Positions 24,685 through 37,269 of a stretch of 64,000 nucleotides of DNA are shown here, piece after piece (positions within the stretch are counted from its first letter, which is position 1; every line of letters starts with the position of its first letter). The notes under the pieces are model-generated. The model was not told where the DNA came from. It did not search any database and saw only the letters and a list, made by a program, of their open reading frames with translations. Position numbers and translations under genes: made by a program. Origin of the DNA: Straminergon stramineum (Eukaryota > Streptophyta > Bryopsida > Hypnales > Calliergonaceae); assembly GCA_963920665.1 (NCBI GenBank), contig OY987268.1, positions 8,496,501-8,560,500 on the forward strand, in the 5' to 3' direction.

Positions 24685-25575
24685 CATTTTGGAGCCTCCC
24701 ATTTCCAGGCATCTCAGGGAGGCCCCAGAAAAACGGTCTTTGGATGACATTGAGCCCCTGTGGAAGATGGAGGAAAACAATTTTTCTTCCAGTTTGGGGG
24801 GACTTGGTTGAGTGCTTTTGCAAGAAGTTGGTGTTGGAAATTTTCTCTTTGTAGTGTAGTTGACTTTTGTACATAGTAAGCTCCTTAATGCACAGATCAC
24901 CATGTAGTGTATTTTGACAAAATCTTAGGAAATATGTGATTTCAATTTCAATAAATAAAATTTAAAAAATTCAAGAATATTGAGTCCCTTTGGAAAGGAA
25001 TGCCTAAGACAATACAAATGTACTTCTAAATCCTTTACTTCATGAGGTATGTTCCCTTTTAGGATGAATGTTGTGAATTGGATAGTTTGGCCACATAGCT
25101 TTGTGTAGTGCAAGTAAGATGGTGGTTGTAAGGTAGACACACCTATTTTCAACACTTTAAGCAAATCTGCACATTTTGAGGTGCAATCAACACATGAGAT
25201 TATTTTTAGTACATTGGCAATTGAAAATCATGCATACAGAAGATGTACATTTTGGACTTCCTATAGTTACATGTTTTCAAGATTGATTTAGGATATTAGA
25301 GCGGGAATGGGTGTTACTACCTTATGGGATAGGCCTTGTGAAGTAAGTAATAATAGTCTACAAAATACTACATTCAATACTTGTTTGTATTGAAATTTGT
25401 TCAATGGAAAAAACAATGTATCATAAGGTAGTAGGAAATCTAGACACCTATGTATAGGTGTCTATAAAATAGAAATCTTCTATGATTGTAGGGTACCAAT
25501 GTTATAAATACCTATATTGTAGATGTTTATGTTATTAGCACCTTCAATGGTTGTAGGGTATCTACTTATACCTAA
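24685..25575. other. 3' flank of copy B, no gene seen
   Basis: Shares stretches with the 3' flanks of copies A and C (for example ACATGAGATTATTTTTAG near 25190 and 4794). A short AT-rich stretch near 25440-25570 repeats GTAGGGTA and TAGGTG motifs. No coding sequence is supported. Confidence 0.5.
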
Positions 25576-25989
25576 GGGCTGGTTGCCATTGGGGTCCTAG
25601 ACCTCCAATTCCAAGACCTCCAAGTAGTCTCCATTGAACTTTGGCTTAGAATTAGACCTGCAACCCAACCTCCAGGTTGCAGTCCGTGGAAATCGCTTTA
25701 ACAAAACTGGAGGGGCTGGAGGGGCTCTTGGAGGGCCTATTTACAACAACAAACAAGGTTAATAAATGTGCTAAAGGTTCTACTCTAGTTCCAAAATCAA
25801 GAGTGGTCTCACCCTAAATGGGCTCTACTTAAGTGCTCAACTGTGCAAACAATAACATCAAATCCGGAAGGGGGTCTAGCCCGGCCTCCTGTGATTCCAA
25901 TGGAACCCCACTAGACCCCATTCAGCCTCCGATTAGCGAGAACCCCCCCTCCAGTTGTTGGAGGTCCAGGCTCCAATGGCAATAGGCTC
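25576..25989. mobile_element. 414-bp MITE with TAA target duplication (PIF/Harbinger-like)
   Basis: TAA flanks both ends (25573..25575, 25990..25992). Inverted ends of about 32 bp: GGGCTGGTTGCCATTGG at left and the complement of GAGCCTATTGCCATTGG at right, followed by matching ACCTCCAA. The interior is relatively GC-rich and non-coding. A 3-bp TAA duplication with GGGC ends fits Tourist/PIF-Harbinger elements. Confidence 0.75.
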
Positions 25990-26219
25990 TAAGTTCTTGA
26001 CTCATTTGCTTACATTTCTATACTAACATGTTAGCATTGATGGGCCTCAAGGTAGGCAATTCTATACTTGTTAGGATTTTGATCTCTTTTCTTGTAGACA
26101 AACCCTTGCTTTGAACAAAAATTCATTTGTTTACACTTGGTTGGCCTTTAATTGGCAAAATTGTAAGCATAATAATTATTGACTATGATCACTATCATCT
26201 AGTGTGCTTATATAGTGGT

Positions 26220-27850
26220 ATGAAAGTGAGATTCCAATGAGCACACCAAAGCACTTTCTTCTTTCATGTACATGACCTATAAAGATTGGTTTAGTTTGAA
26301 CAATTATGAATGGTTGGCTGCCATCCAGGGCTTTTTATTTGGACTAGTGTCCCCTATGTTGGCTTCACTGTATAGGCCAGATTTTGGAGGGCCAAGTTTA
26401 CAATGGTCAGATTCTAACAGATCTCACGAAATTTTTCCAGAAAAAAAAGACCTGTTGCTATCTTTAAAATCTCATTTATCCCAATAAAGTTGCCAAGGTC
26501 AAAATATTTTCAATATGTAATGACTTCAAACACGGAAAATATAGAATGAAGAATGTACCAATTCATTCAATAATATGATAATTTTGGCTACAACTTTTGT
26601 GGTAGAGCTTAATCACTATTTAGGGGTAAATGAATGGTTTTAGGTCATTTGAACTTTTTTTAACCTAGGCTAAAGGATCATGACTATGTTTTCTCCAAAA
26701 TTGCCATTTCTAGGACACACACCAAATTTTAGAAAAAAATAAATTTGGACACATGTAACCTTATGATCTTGTATTATTCTGATTTGAGTAGATGAGGAAA
26801 AAATTGAAAAAATTTCCACCATGTAGATTGCAAGATATATTAACATTTGAAGTGACAAAGCCTCTTTTTTTGGCCCTGCAAAAAAATAGGTAACTGCACT
26901 TCACAAAATCACATTTGTATGAAAAAATTTCCAAAATGGCAGTGCTTCTTTGGATTCACTCTTCAAAGCAAGTTGGATATATGCTTGAAAATTTTCAGAT
27001 CATTTTGAATTGTACAACATATAGGAAAAAAATGAGAAGTAGAAAGAAGTAGAGACTAGAGAATGATTCGAAATACTAAATTGTTAAAATTTTATTTATG
27101 GAATTGATAAATGCCGGTGCCAATGGTTGTAATTTTGTAATAAAAAATTTACACCAAAATATTTATTTGTTTCCAAAAATATTGAAAATTGAATTCAATA
27201 AAGTTATAAAGGTCTTCAAAGTTTATTTTCGAGTGGAGATTCCACAACTACTCGCAAACTAAAACTCATTGTAACTTTTGACTCATTGATCAAAATGGAA
27301 TGATTCAAAGCTTTCCATATATATATATATAACTCTGGAGAACCAATTTCAAATTTTTTTCCTAAAAAAACTGATTTTTAAAATTTGCCCAGACTACCCA
27401 TTAATGAAAAAAGTAACATATTAGGTCATAATTTTTTACTCATATCTCCGAATGTCATGAAATTTTGTGCATATGAAAGATATTACTCTTCCCCACATTC
27501 TCATAAGATTTTAGCCTAAAATATGCAAATCTCTAGTCACACGTATTTGCCCAAAATTTCTATGGTGCCAAAAAACACATTCCAGTCCTTTAGGGGTTAA
27601 TGATCCATCATCTCAATCTTTAACATAGATAGTTTCATTATGCAATAGGGGCAATGCCAACATTCAACTAAGTGCCATCTCTATCACCAAGGTTGCATTT
27701 ATCTAAGTCTTTCCTCTATCATTGAGGTCGTCAAGTAAAATGACTTAGAATTCTTCATTTCATTCTAGAAAAACATAGCCCTATCATCAAGGTTGATAGT
27801 TAGTTGACCAAAAATTATTAGAATCTTGAATGAATAGGTGCATACTTTTT
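26220..27850. repeat. AT-rich long repeat unit, copy 3 (partial and interrupted)
   Basis: Parts match the units at 9340-11750 and 13950-17045, for example AATGAATGG followed by TTTA near 26630 and CATCTCAATCTTTA near 27608. The interruption at 26664..27596 is a TTAA-flanked element. A stretch near 26325-26460 is extra relative to the other copies. No gene seen. Confidence 0.6.
26664..27596. mobile_element. 933-bp non-autonomous element, TTAA-flanked, CC(CC)TAAAGGA-type ends
   Basis: TTAA lies on both sides (26660..26663, 27597..27600). The left end CCTAGGCTAAAGGATC is degraded; the right end is CAGTCCTTTAGGGG. Internally it matches 61473..62417 in reverse orientation, for example the ACTTCAAATG / AAGTGACAAAG region and a TTGTACAACATATAGGAA stretch. 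The related AT-rich units at 9.9 and 14.6 kb lack it. No transposase is encoded. Confidence 0.75.
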
Positions 27851-28039
27851 TTTATGTATATACTACAAATAGGATTGTTCCGGCAGACAATTCGACAACA
27901 CAACGAACACGACGTCCAACACGTCAAGTAGACCCTCTTGTCCGTCTAATAGAGTCAAACTTAGCTTTGACTTTTAAAAAAAAATTCACTTTGCTCGTGA
28001 AGCCACCTGGATGCTATGTAGCAAACACGTGTCTTCCAC

Positions 28040-28490
28040 ATGGCATCCTGAAGGGGCGCATGCGGGTGTGGGCGACCTCGGGTGTGGGCGACGATGGGTG
28101 TAGGCGACGATGGGTGTAGGCAACTATGGGTACGGCGACTTCGGATTCAAGCTAGTGAGCAACCATAGGTGGGGAGTACGTGGCATCCTATGAGGCAAAG
28201 ACACGAACTGGGAGCCTGAAGAGAAGTAATGCCCCTTAAATACCCACGGTCGCCCCACAAGACCCGCAGTTGCCTCCCAAGGGACCCGCATGCACTCCTG
28301 AAACCGCATTTGTCCCCCAAAAGATCCGCATGTGCCCCTGGACCTACAGTTGCCTCCTCAGACCCGAATGCGCCCTACTAGACCTGTGGTTGCTCCCCGA
28401 GATCTGAGTGTGCCCCTTGAAGACCACAGGTTCAACCGGTGGTCGCCTAACCGCATGCACCCCATGACCAACTCTCACCCGCGCTAGCCC
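28040..28490. repeat. GC-rich degenerate repeat block 1 (G-rich half, then C-rich half)
   Basis: From 28040 to 28140 the + strand repeats GGTGTGGGCGAC-like units. From 28240 to 28450 it repeats the opposite sense (CCACGGTCGCCCC, CCCGCAGTTGCC). This is the only block seen in both orientations. It lies directly upstream of the family-X pseudogene at 28687, and TATATATCC near 28494 could be a TATA-type motif. Confidence 0.8.
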
Positions 28491-28686
28491 TACCTATATA
28501 TCCACTCACCCAAGACCTTTTGGGCACCTTTCATTGAGGCTTCTTGTCTTGTATCCTTTAGTGGCTACATGTGTGAACCTTGACTATTTACTATTTATTA
28601 CATTCATCCACCCTTCTTACTTTACTAGTAGTGGACCACTTAAACTCCCAAACGAGTTTTTTGAGCCTTACATATGACAATCATTG

Positions 28687-31059
28687 ATGGCTAGTGGAGT
28701 TAACAATGCCAGGGCATTGCCTATCTCCGCTGCTACACAGACCAACGGGGCATTGTGGAAGGCTACCAAAGACAAACATTGCAAGCGTAGGGGCACTATT
28801 CATCTGAAGTGATTGCACGTGCTCAATAGTGACACCCACCTTGCTTTAAAGGGTTGGAATGAAGAACCAGAGCCTTGGACAATACAACTTTCCTTCGAAG
28901 ATGCTTTAAATTGTGGCAAGTCCTCTACAAAACCGCCTTTGTAGATAGGAACGAGGTCCCCCTCTTCCTTGCTAGAGGAGCATATGTTGAGGTCGCTCTA
29001 AACAAAGAGGTTGATTGGAGCACAATCAAGGGAAATACGTATGTAACTCATCCAGAGAGTGGTTTCATCCCAAGAGGAGTTCTAGCCTTTCCCGAGGGGG
29101 GACTTGGTCCTATTCGAAGCGCATACAAAACACAAACCCCTGCCACTGAGGTTGACACTGAGGAGTCTGAAGAAGATGATGACTTTGATGGTACGTGGGT
29201 CCATAGGGTAATACGAATCGTGGAGCAATCTGTTTGCCCCACTGAGGTTCAAAATGAAATTGTAGAAGGACCTGTGACAACCACAGAACAATGACTAAGG
29301 CAACCATCTAGAGTACGGCATTCAACAACATGAGTGGGACCCGCATTGATTCCAACAACAGCTCCTAATCCATTGTTGCCAACACAATGCATGAAGGATG
29401 TCTTCGACTTTAGGCTTGATGAGGACACGGCTATGGAAGAAACTGACCGTGTTCCCATTTCTCCATCAACAATGAGTTCAAGCAACGACATTATGACTTT
29501 GGCAAAAGCTCTCGACCTCCTCAAGACCAAAGATGCCGAAATTTCTTCACTACAGAATGAAATGAGGAAATTGTGATGTTAGTGTGAATACAAAAAGTAC
29601 ACTCATCTCTCAACAAACTACAGAATTGCAACGCCTCTATGAGAAAGACCATGACACTTTCACTTTGTCGGATATGGATGACGCCTTTGTTGAGTAGAAC
29701 CTCCAAAATGTGGACAAGGTTGTAGGGGACCTTACCAACCATATCCTTTAGCCTTCTCCTCTTATAAAGCGCACTAGACACTCCCCCATCATTCTAAATA
29801 CATTTCCTACTATTGTCACAAGATATACTACCAATGATACAATTAACCTCAATGGGACCCAAGACTCTCTTTTGTTTCCTGTGGTTCCATCAATTATTCA
29901 ATTGGAGAAAGACTATGGACTTCAAGAAGAAAATAAGATGCTTCGAAGAAAGTTGGCTAAGTTGACTACCAAATACTACCATTGGAGGGTCGCCTGCATT
30001 CTCTCTGTGGATAGATCCCAACAAGTTGTGAAGGAGCTAGAGAAAGTTTCTAGAAACTTTGTTGCAAATGCTCCTAAATAAGAGAATGGATTGACGTCAT
30101 GGGCATTGTTGGAGGACATGTTTCCCAGTAACATATGCATGGTGGAATTGCCAAAAAAGGAGGTCATAGATTGGAGCAAAAATGGTTGGGACCACCAAAA
30201 CCAAATGTCTAGCCACATAGAAGAGAAGAAACGAATGCTCCTGTGGCCCAAGCCTACACCTTTTGTTTTGGACCATACCAAATGCCCTATATGTCTTGAA
30301 TAATTTGGCCCCGAAGGGGGTTGAGCACTAGGATCTTGTGTACATTTATACCACCCCCAATGTCTCATCATGCAATGCTTGATTAGACGACATTGCGTGA
30401 TTTGTTCAACACCATTCTACGATCGCCTATATACCATGTTCAACTTGACGACCTACATGCATCCTTCTCGGGAACACACCCATGATACTATGGCTGACAC
30501 AACCTTATGGGGCCAAGATTTGGTTTGGAGTTGGCGAGAAGGACAACATGATCAAGAAAAAGGATTTGCTAGCTCGCAATTGAATTGGGAAACAGACCCA
30601 GACGAATTTGCTAGAGTTGCACTGAGGCTCATGGGAAAGGGTCCACAAAACGAAGGGAGGAGGGCATTCTTCTTTCAATGCCTTGGTGGATATTGGGACA
30701 AGACCTCCTCAACCTTCAAGTGGGGTCCTCATCTGTAACAACACCGTTGGAATTTAGAAGGACAAAGGGTGGCTAATCAAGATGATAGTGCCTCCCTAGA
30801 AGACTTGACTAGTATGGCTTACCTGGACTCTACGTACGGACCATATTACCAAAGTCAAGCACTTGACTACTTGTTGGAATCACATTCTCTGCAAACAACA
30901 AGGACCCTCCAAGCTCTACAAGACTCCAACGTATTGCAATCAATTTTGAAGGCAGATGGACCAGCTTCACGAACCCATGTAAAGCGAAAGCTTGGGGTTG
31001 GGGAAGCATTGACCTCGAATAAGGTGAAGGAAGTGGCTCTCAAAACAACCCAAATGTAA
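28687..31059 (+). pseudogene. Family-X member 1: decayed coiled-coil/RING protein gene
   Basis: Starts MASGVNNARA; GWNEEPEPWT matches GWRNEPEPWS of member 2. A stop (28810..28812), an apparent deletion of roughly 45 codons and a frame change before 28875 follow, then RRCFKLWQVLY and LNKEVDWSTIK, the family core. Acidic, Ser-rich and coiled-coil segments follow (LQEENKMLRRKLAKL near 29900). Near 30280 a RING-like finger is seen: CPIC, then CVHLYHPQC, then HCVIC, with in-frame TAA (30301) and TGA (30322) inside it. A C-terminal region reaches 31059. I do not recognise the family as a whole; the RING finger suggests a ubiquitin ligase ancestor. It is the most complete member here, but clearly dead. 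Confidence 0.7.
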
Positions 31060-32296
31060 TTGACTAGACATTCGTAGGAATCATGCAATTTAGCCTTACT
31101 TCCCATCATAATAGATGAGAAGTAAGGGTTAGGTTTTAGTTACACTATTTTTCTAGTTGTTTTGGCAAGTATGATGGAGTGGTTTAGGGTTTGCTTCTTT
31201 CATTCTACTTCCATGACTTCCTAGCATACCTATGTACAGCAATTCCATATGGCATTGATTTTTATTTAATACTACCTTTTTTTCCTCTCTACCAAAGTAC
31301 CAATTTCTGAAATCATATCAAGAATGATCTTTTCCGGTTCTTCTGAAAATAGATTGAATGAATCAAATCAACAAAGCTCCTAAAGTTTAACTTTTCAAAT
31401 TAATTTCACTTGCATTGAGAAGAAAACTAGGTCACTACTCACTAGAGTAGAGCATCATTGTCCAATTGGATATTTTCTTTCATATTCTTTAAAATCATAA
31501 GGTTCTAATTATAGGAAGCTTTCAAGATACTTGGCCAAAGAAGGAATAAAAGACGTTCAAATACAACATGCCCCTTTTCATGGATGTTGACTTGTTGACT
31601 TCACATTACCATACCTTCAAATGGTTCATCCTATCCTTGAGGGTCAAAATTTTAATTCATAAAAAACATGAGTAGGCCAACTTACATATAAAACCTACCT
31701 AATTCCTCAATATCCATTGTAATTTTCTTCAAATTATACGAAAGCTAGAATTCTAAAAAATCCTATATACAAGGAGGAACAATGAAGCAAATCACCTGAG
31801 ACAAATAAGCCCAATAAATTTCCTCGATTAATATGGTATTGTAGGTGCAATCGGTTTTTAGTTCTCTACTATTCATATAAAAATCATAAATACAAGTTGT
31901 ATTGTAGATTTCATGAGGACATTCTCACAAAATACTATGTCGACTTTTATGGTCAAGAATCAAGAACTTCCCATCAATCCCATGTTCCTATTTGATTGTA
32001 ATTATGTGCGAGAATCCCATTCCATTCATCATACCATCACCTTCTCCCAAAACATGAGAAAGACATATTCATCCATATAGAAAAGTTGTAAGATCCAAAA
32101 ATGGTGTGGCATTTTCTCCCTTCCATGCATGCCACTAGTGTGCCCACACCAATTTAACTATTCTAGTACACATTGCTTCAAGACACCATATACATTGTTT
32201 TATCTCAAAACATTGCATTTCTTTATATAACCATGATAGGCAACATACAAAATAATTGTGGTGACAATATTTATCCTCATTGTGTTCCTAGGTATT
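31060..32296. other. AT-rich spacer between convergent pseudogenes
   Basis: No gene, repeat block or inverted ends recognised. The two flanking family-X members point towards this spacer. Confidence 0.4.
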
Positions 32297-33760
32297 TTAT
32301 TCTGTGTCGAGGTAGTCCTTCAAAATGGGCTCCAGACCCATTTGCTGTAATTCTGCATCAAACTTCCCTATGCTAGCTCTATTCCACTTATACCAATCTG
32401 AATGAAAACAACTTTCCACCTTTAGAGCTTTCAACTCCGATACCATCAATCGTAATCTTTGCTCATCAAACTTCACCAACTCCTAAAGCGTTGCTAATTC
32501 TCTAGTAACACTACCATATGCTGAGGAAGAAGCCAAAAGCTCTACTTTTGGAACGTGCTGGACGGCGGCCTCGTAATATTCTTTCTTCTTGTCCATTATT
32601 TGAAGTTCTAGGCTTTGCCTTTCATTGTCTACCTGTTGATGTTTGCGGACAAGGGTTTTGACTTTTGATTCCCATATCAAATAATGGTCCATTTTATGCA
32701 CCTTCTGGCTCTTCATTTCCTTCCAATAAAAATCGCGATTTCTTTTTAAGTAATGGAAGCCCTTGTCATTCTCTTCGATGACGTTTGTTATGGCCTTCAA
32801 CTATTGCTTCAACACCTCTATGAAAGCGGGATTCACTTCTTGCTCCTTCAAATTTTTCAAATGCTCGTCTTTTGCACGCAATGCTAATTTTGCACTTTCT
32901 ATTTTGGCAAGCAACATTGCCTCTTCATATTCTGAATTGCTTCTTCCGCCACTCCCGTCACCTTCTCGCAAAACGGGGTCCACTTTCCTAGCCACCGCAT
33001 CATCCATGCCTTCTTCATCCGTGTCTTGTACTATAATGGGTTCTTGGGCTGATTGTCCACTTTGGTGGACTACCACATCCATAGCCAGCCTAGATTCTTG
33101 TATGGAAACCTCCTCATCATCGCTATGGAAAGAATACCGGTTGTATTCATGTGTGTGTTGATTAGAGCTAGAAGTCTCTGACCAAACCACGCTTTCATCA
33201 CGAACAAATGACTTCCCACGCTTCACCTTGGATAACATCTTCTTTACATCCATAGGTTCATCTAGTGGTAAAATTTTTGCAGTCTCCGGAATGATCGCAA
33301 TAGGGACCTCCTTCAATGTTGACCAATCCACCTCCTTCTTCAACACATATTCAACATACACCATTCTCACAAGAAAGAAACAAAAATTGTCGTTTCGGTA
33401 AGTTGAGTCCTCCAAATACAAGAGCTTCCACACCTCACAACATCTAAGTATGAAGCCCTCGTCCTTGGAGTATGCAAGATTTACTTTGTTTTGCTTCAGA
33501 TGTTCTTTGTGCCAACACACGGGAAATAACTTGCTGATGTGGCACTAATCCACGTATTTGTAAACCGTTTTGTAACTCCAAGGCTCAGGTTCATTTCTCC
33601 AACCTTTAAATGCCTTAATCTTTGGATGGATCAAAATGGCCACATGCTTCTTATGAATTTTACCACACCGTTTCCGACCCTTGTCGTGGATGAGCTTCAT
33701 CTCTTGTTGTGTAAGGCATTTGATTGTGATAGGCGTCAATGGTGGGGGCTCATTCTCCAT
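32297..33760 (-). pseudogene. Family-X member 2: single frame with three TAG stops
   Basis: One continuous minus-strand frame of 1464 bp with internal TAG stops at 33545..33547, 32801..32803 and 32483..32485 and no frameshift. It begins MENEPPPLTP. The core reads GWRNEPEPWS, YVD-stop-CHISKLF, KQNKVNLAYSKDEGF, CCEVWKLLY and LKKEVDWSTLK. Member 3 has VDWCHI where this copy has a stop, so that one is Trp to stop. The following part is acidic (SDDEEVSI) and then coiled coil (NERQSLELQIMDKKKEYYEA). The frame ends before the RING region of member 1. Function unknown. Confidence 0.75.
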
Positions 33761-34149
33761 AGTGCTCGATCTATATGATCAATTGTACTCGGATACTATG
33801 CCAAATACAACAAGCCTAAAACCTTGCCATACAAATTGAAATCTATTACCTCGTGGTAATTCACATTTACAAATAGATCAACATAAACATTTACAATCAC
33901 AATCAAATTTCAAACAATTTGGTGTGATTTATGATCAATGGAACACATAGATGAAAGTAACATGAGGAGAGATAGAATATCCTCCTCACAACACCCAACT
34001 CCCCTCTTGAGCATGCAATTAGCCACTTCAAGGTGGATAAAAGACAAGGCACAAAAGGGAAGGACGGAAGACTGCGGGTTCAGGGTCTCATTTTGTACTC
34101 GTAATCGCCTCAAGGCAAGTACAACTCTGGATGGAGCGCGTGTGGGTCC
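33761..34149 (-). promoter_or_regulatory. Leader region of family-X member 2 with shared leader motif
   Basis: Contains, on the minus strand at 34021..34046, TTTTATCCACCTTGAAGTGG followed by TAATTGCATGCT. The same motif lies just after the GC-rich block at the kinase pseudogene (37233..37258) and at family-X member 3 (42661..42690). A minus-strand frame runs through it (SFIHLEVANCML), so it may have been the translated start of the original gene. Confidence 0.55.
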
Positions 34150-34370
34150 ATAGGAAGGGGGGTGCGTGCGGGTTGGGAAGGCGACCGCGGCTCTAGGACT
34201 TCCGTCAGCAACTATAGGTGATGGCAACTACGGGTCTGGGGTGACCGCGGGTGAGGGCAACCTCGATTGGGTACGCATGCAGGTCTGGGGCGACCGCGGG
34301 TTAGGGCAACCCCGACCAGGGGTGCATGCGGGTTTGGGGCTACCGCAGGTCCCGAACCCCCGACCGCAAC
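34150..34370. repeat. GC-rich degenerate repeat block 2
   Basis: The + strand is G-rich (GGCGACCGCGG, GGTGACCGCGGGTGAGGGC), so it is C-rich on the coding strand of the family-X member 2 gene lying to its left. It sits upstream of that gene by the same rule as the other blocks. Confidence 0.8.
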
Positions 34371-35618
34371 GACAGATACCTTCACTGAATAGTGAAATTA
34401 GGTTGTCTTAACAATTAGATTGACTTACCCCCAAAAGGTACTTTAGAAGCCATCAAAGTGAACAAAAATTTCTACATATATTTCTATTTGTACACATGAA
34501 GGTTCATAAGTTCCAATTACAACAACACCTAATTCAAAAGTAGTACATTCTTGTAATCGATTATTAAGTATTTATATAGTGTGGGCAAACTAATTTCACT
34601 ATTTAGTGTAGAAAGCTCTTAAGTATTCTATATTCATTCATAAAATCAAAGTTATGTGGACTTTTAGTTTGCAGACAAATATGGATTTTCTAAATTTTCT
34701 ATCTTCTTAGAAAATAATTAAATCACGGGAAGTCCATTTTGTATCTCAACAAAATAGCTATTGGTATTGACATTTTCCAATTCCACAAGTACATTTTTTA
34801 GAATTCTTTTTTTTAAGTCATTATGTACTTCTTAGTACCTACTATTTTTTCCTACATGTTGTACAATTCCAAATTATCTATATTTTCGTAAGTATGTAGC
34901 TGATTCATCTTGATGAATGAGTCTAAAGAAGCAACACCATTTTCAAAATAAATTAAAACATATGTCATGATTTGAAGTTGAGGTGCATTCTTTTAGGCAT
35001 GGCTAGAACAATGACTTCGGTCAAGTCCAAGGATAATATTTTCCGATCTTTATGGTGAAAATTCCTAACATTTAATTCCTAACATTTTAAACCCATCTTC
35101 TCAAGTCTACATACTGCCAAATCCTAGGGTTTAGGGTGTCCTTAAACCTTTTTTGGGAAAATTAGTACTCACACTACGAAGTACAAATGGTTGTGTTTGG
35201 ATATTTTGGGTGAAAACATAGTCAACGGATTATCTCGATCTAATTTGGGCATATCAATTGAATAAGGACTGGAGTTCTCCATAGCTGATTTATATCTTAC
35301 TTATGAATCATATCAATCCCATTCATTTGATGCTGAAGCTAGAATGAACCATGCAAAGAATTCATATTCAAACCCAAATGCATGCAAGTAGGTGATGTGT
35401 ATGTACAATACTCAATATTTTGGGTCCAAACATGCACTTCACATTAAAAATAGTTTGTATAATTGCATTGCTTTTCCAAAATGGGAGGCACAAAAGGGGG
35501 CCAATGTGACTATTCCCGCTAAAAAAAATTACATCAAATCCTATGAGAGGACAGAGTTCTGAAAGACGAATTCGGGTGGTTTCATGAACCATGGTTTATC
35601 CATGAGGACGTTCACCAC
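34371..35618. other. AT-rich spacer with a remnant of the TTAA-element interior
   Basis: Near 34840-34920 the sequence matches the inside of the element at 61473..62417 (CATGTTGTACAATTCCAAAT, ATTATCTA), but the ends are not recognisable. CCTAGGGTTTAGGG near 35123 resembles two plant telomere units and is probably chance. No gene seen. Confidence 0.5.
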
Positions 35619-37259
35619 TTATGCACATGTTGGTCTCCTATTAACATCAGGGTTACCTAATTCACGTAACTTCATGGCAAAGTACCTTGATGACTCATGA
35701 TTTCTAAATAAGTCCTTGTCGTATTCAACCATGTGTTCTATATTCATGCATTGGATCAACTTTCCAATCAAAGAAGAGTTGAATTTCACCGAATATTTGT
35801 AGGTTGCTTTCATCACATCTAGATTCGTATCTGAACCCTCTGGCCCAAACAAATAGAACAACTCTAGAGCTACAGACCAACGGCCCATCCTCTTAGCATC
35901 AAGTTTTTCTTGTTTTTCATATCCAAAATGCAAGGGAGCTCCTTCTTGAATACGACTTGCAATTCCCCAATCACAAATCCCGATGTTGATCTCTTTATCC
36001 GAGAAGGGGGAATAATGCAACAATATGTTCACGGGTGACAAGTCATTGTGCAGCACCCCTGCATTGTGTGCGAGACTTGTCACATAAACCAGGGCCCATG
36101 CCAACTTTGCCTTGTATCTTCGGAAGAGGCTAATTTCTTTGTGTTGTTGGCTTGTAAGTTGCTTGATCAACTTGATTTCATGTCATTCCGCATGCGGCAC
36201 CACCTTCTCATTCAAATGAGGCAACTCTTTGAAATTACCACCATTCCACCACAAACTATATGCTTCCATTGTTTGGTTATGGACAGCTAGGAATTTAATA
36301 ATGGTCGGATGATTCAATGGGCATACCAAAGCCTCCACTAACCGCTCCACCCTCGCATCGCATTTGTTCCTTTGCTTTGACAATTTCCCCACAAAATGTA
36401 CATGTGCTGGGATCGTCGACATCCCTTCAATGCATACCTTGCACACCTTTGCATATCCTCCTTGACGGTCAAATCTAGTAAGTGGGACCACCTTGGCCTC
36501 TGAGTAGACCTACATGATACATGAACCACTATCTCTCGTAAAGGCAACCTTCAATGCATCCGTCTGCCACCCCATACCCCTAGCTTCAGACCTTGACAAT
36601 CTTTTTGCAGCAATTTGCCAACAATCCATCTTCTCATGGAACTCCTCAGCCCTATTCGTTTCTCCAAATCCTGGCACTAGAAGTCACAACTCAAGCATCA
36701 ACTTTTTGGTGTTGAATATACTAGTTTGTAGGCAATTGCCAATCCACGTTTGCCATTGGTTGAAATACACTTCATCCACATCTGCATAGTCCGAAGATTC
36801 CTTGCATTTCCTTGTAATAAAGTCCTCCAACTCATCCTTCAAGGATTGGATGCCTACCTCTTTATTTCTCAAGTATTTCCTCTCCAAATATTGTACACTT
36901 TTTTCCTCATACCATTGTAGACAAGCCGCATGCAAATAGGTCGTATATCGTGTTGGAGGATAGGTAGGGTCGTTATCGTGTACTGTCTTGGACTTCTTTG
37001 TCTTGGATGGTCTTGCACCCCCAATTACCTCCTTTGTAGTTATATCTACAACAGACACTGCAAGATTGTCAAGGTCCTTGTCCCAAGCCGATATTCGACC
37101 CATACTACTTCCTTCCTTTGAAGTAGACATAGTCCTCTTTTGAAAAACGAGGCGTTCTTGACTTGAACTTGGCGAGGAAAATGGGTAAAAACTTCCCCTT
37201 CTGAAGTCACCTTGGCCCACAAGCATGCATTCAACCACTTCAAGGTGGATGAAAGCCAA
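35619..37259 (-). pseudogene. Atypical protein kinase (HND / DWG motifs), three in-frame stops
   Basis: One minus-strand frame of 1641 bp with stops at 36684..36686 (TGA), 36510..36512 (TAG) and 36183..36185 (TGA), and no frameshift. The N-terminal half has no recognised domain (GGARPSKTKKSKTV basic stretch; Tyr-rich YLHAACLQWYEEKS). The kinase part starts about 36470: glycine loop FDRQGGYAKV, then NHPTIIKFL, the catalytic loop VLHNDLSPVNILL and ICDWGIASR, then ALELFYLFGPEG. The catalytic Asp, the loop Asn and the metal-binding Asp are retained although HRD and DFG are altered. The C-lobe runs on to a stop at 35619. It is preceded by the shared leader and a GC-rich block, like the family-X genes. 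Probably a gene carried or copied by a mobile element. Confidence 0.75.
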
Positions 37260-37269
37260 TGCGCATGAC

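Noticed and set aside
28124..29242. Open frames within and antisense to the GC blocks
   Set aside because: They arise from the repeat units and from shadows of the pseudogene; no independent support.
30091..30738. Two separate small genes on either side of the RING finger
   Set aside because: Both lie in one frame and are joined by the zinc-finger sequence with only two stops, so they are one decayed gene.
35118..35135. Telomere-like CCTAGGGTTTAGGG, also near 45138 and 56710
   Set aside because: Only two units each; too short to be interstitial telomere arrays.
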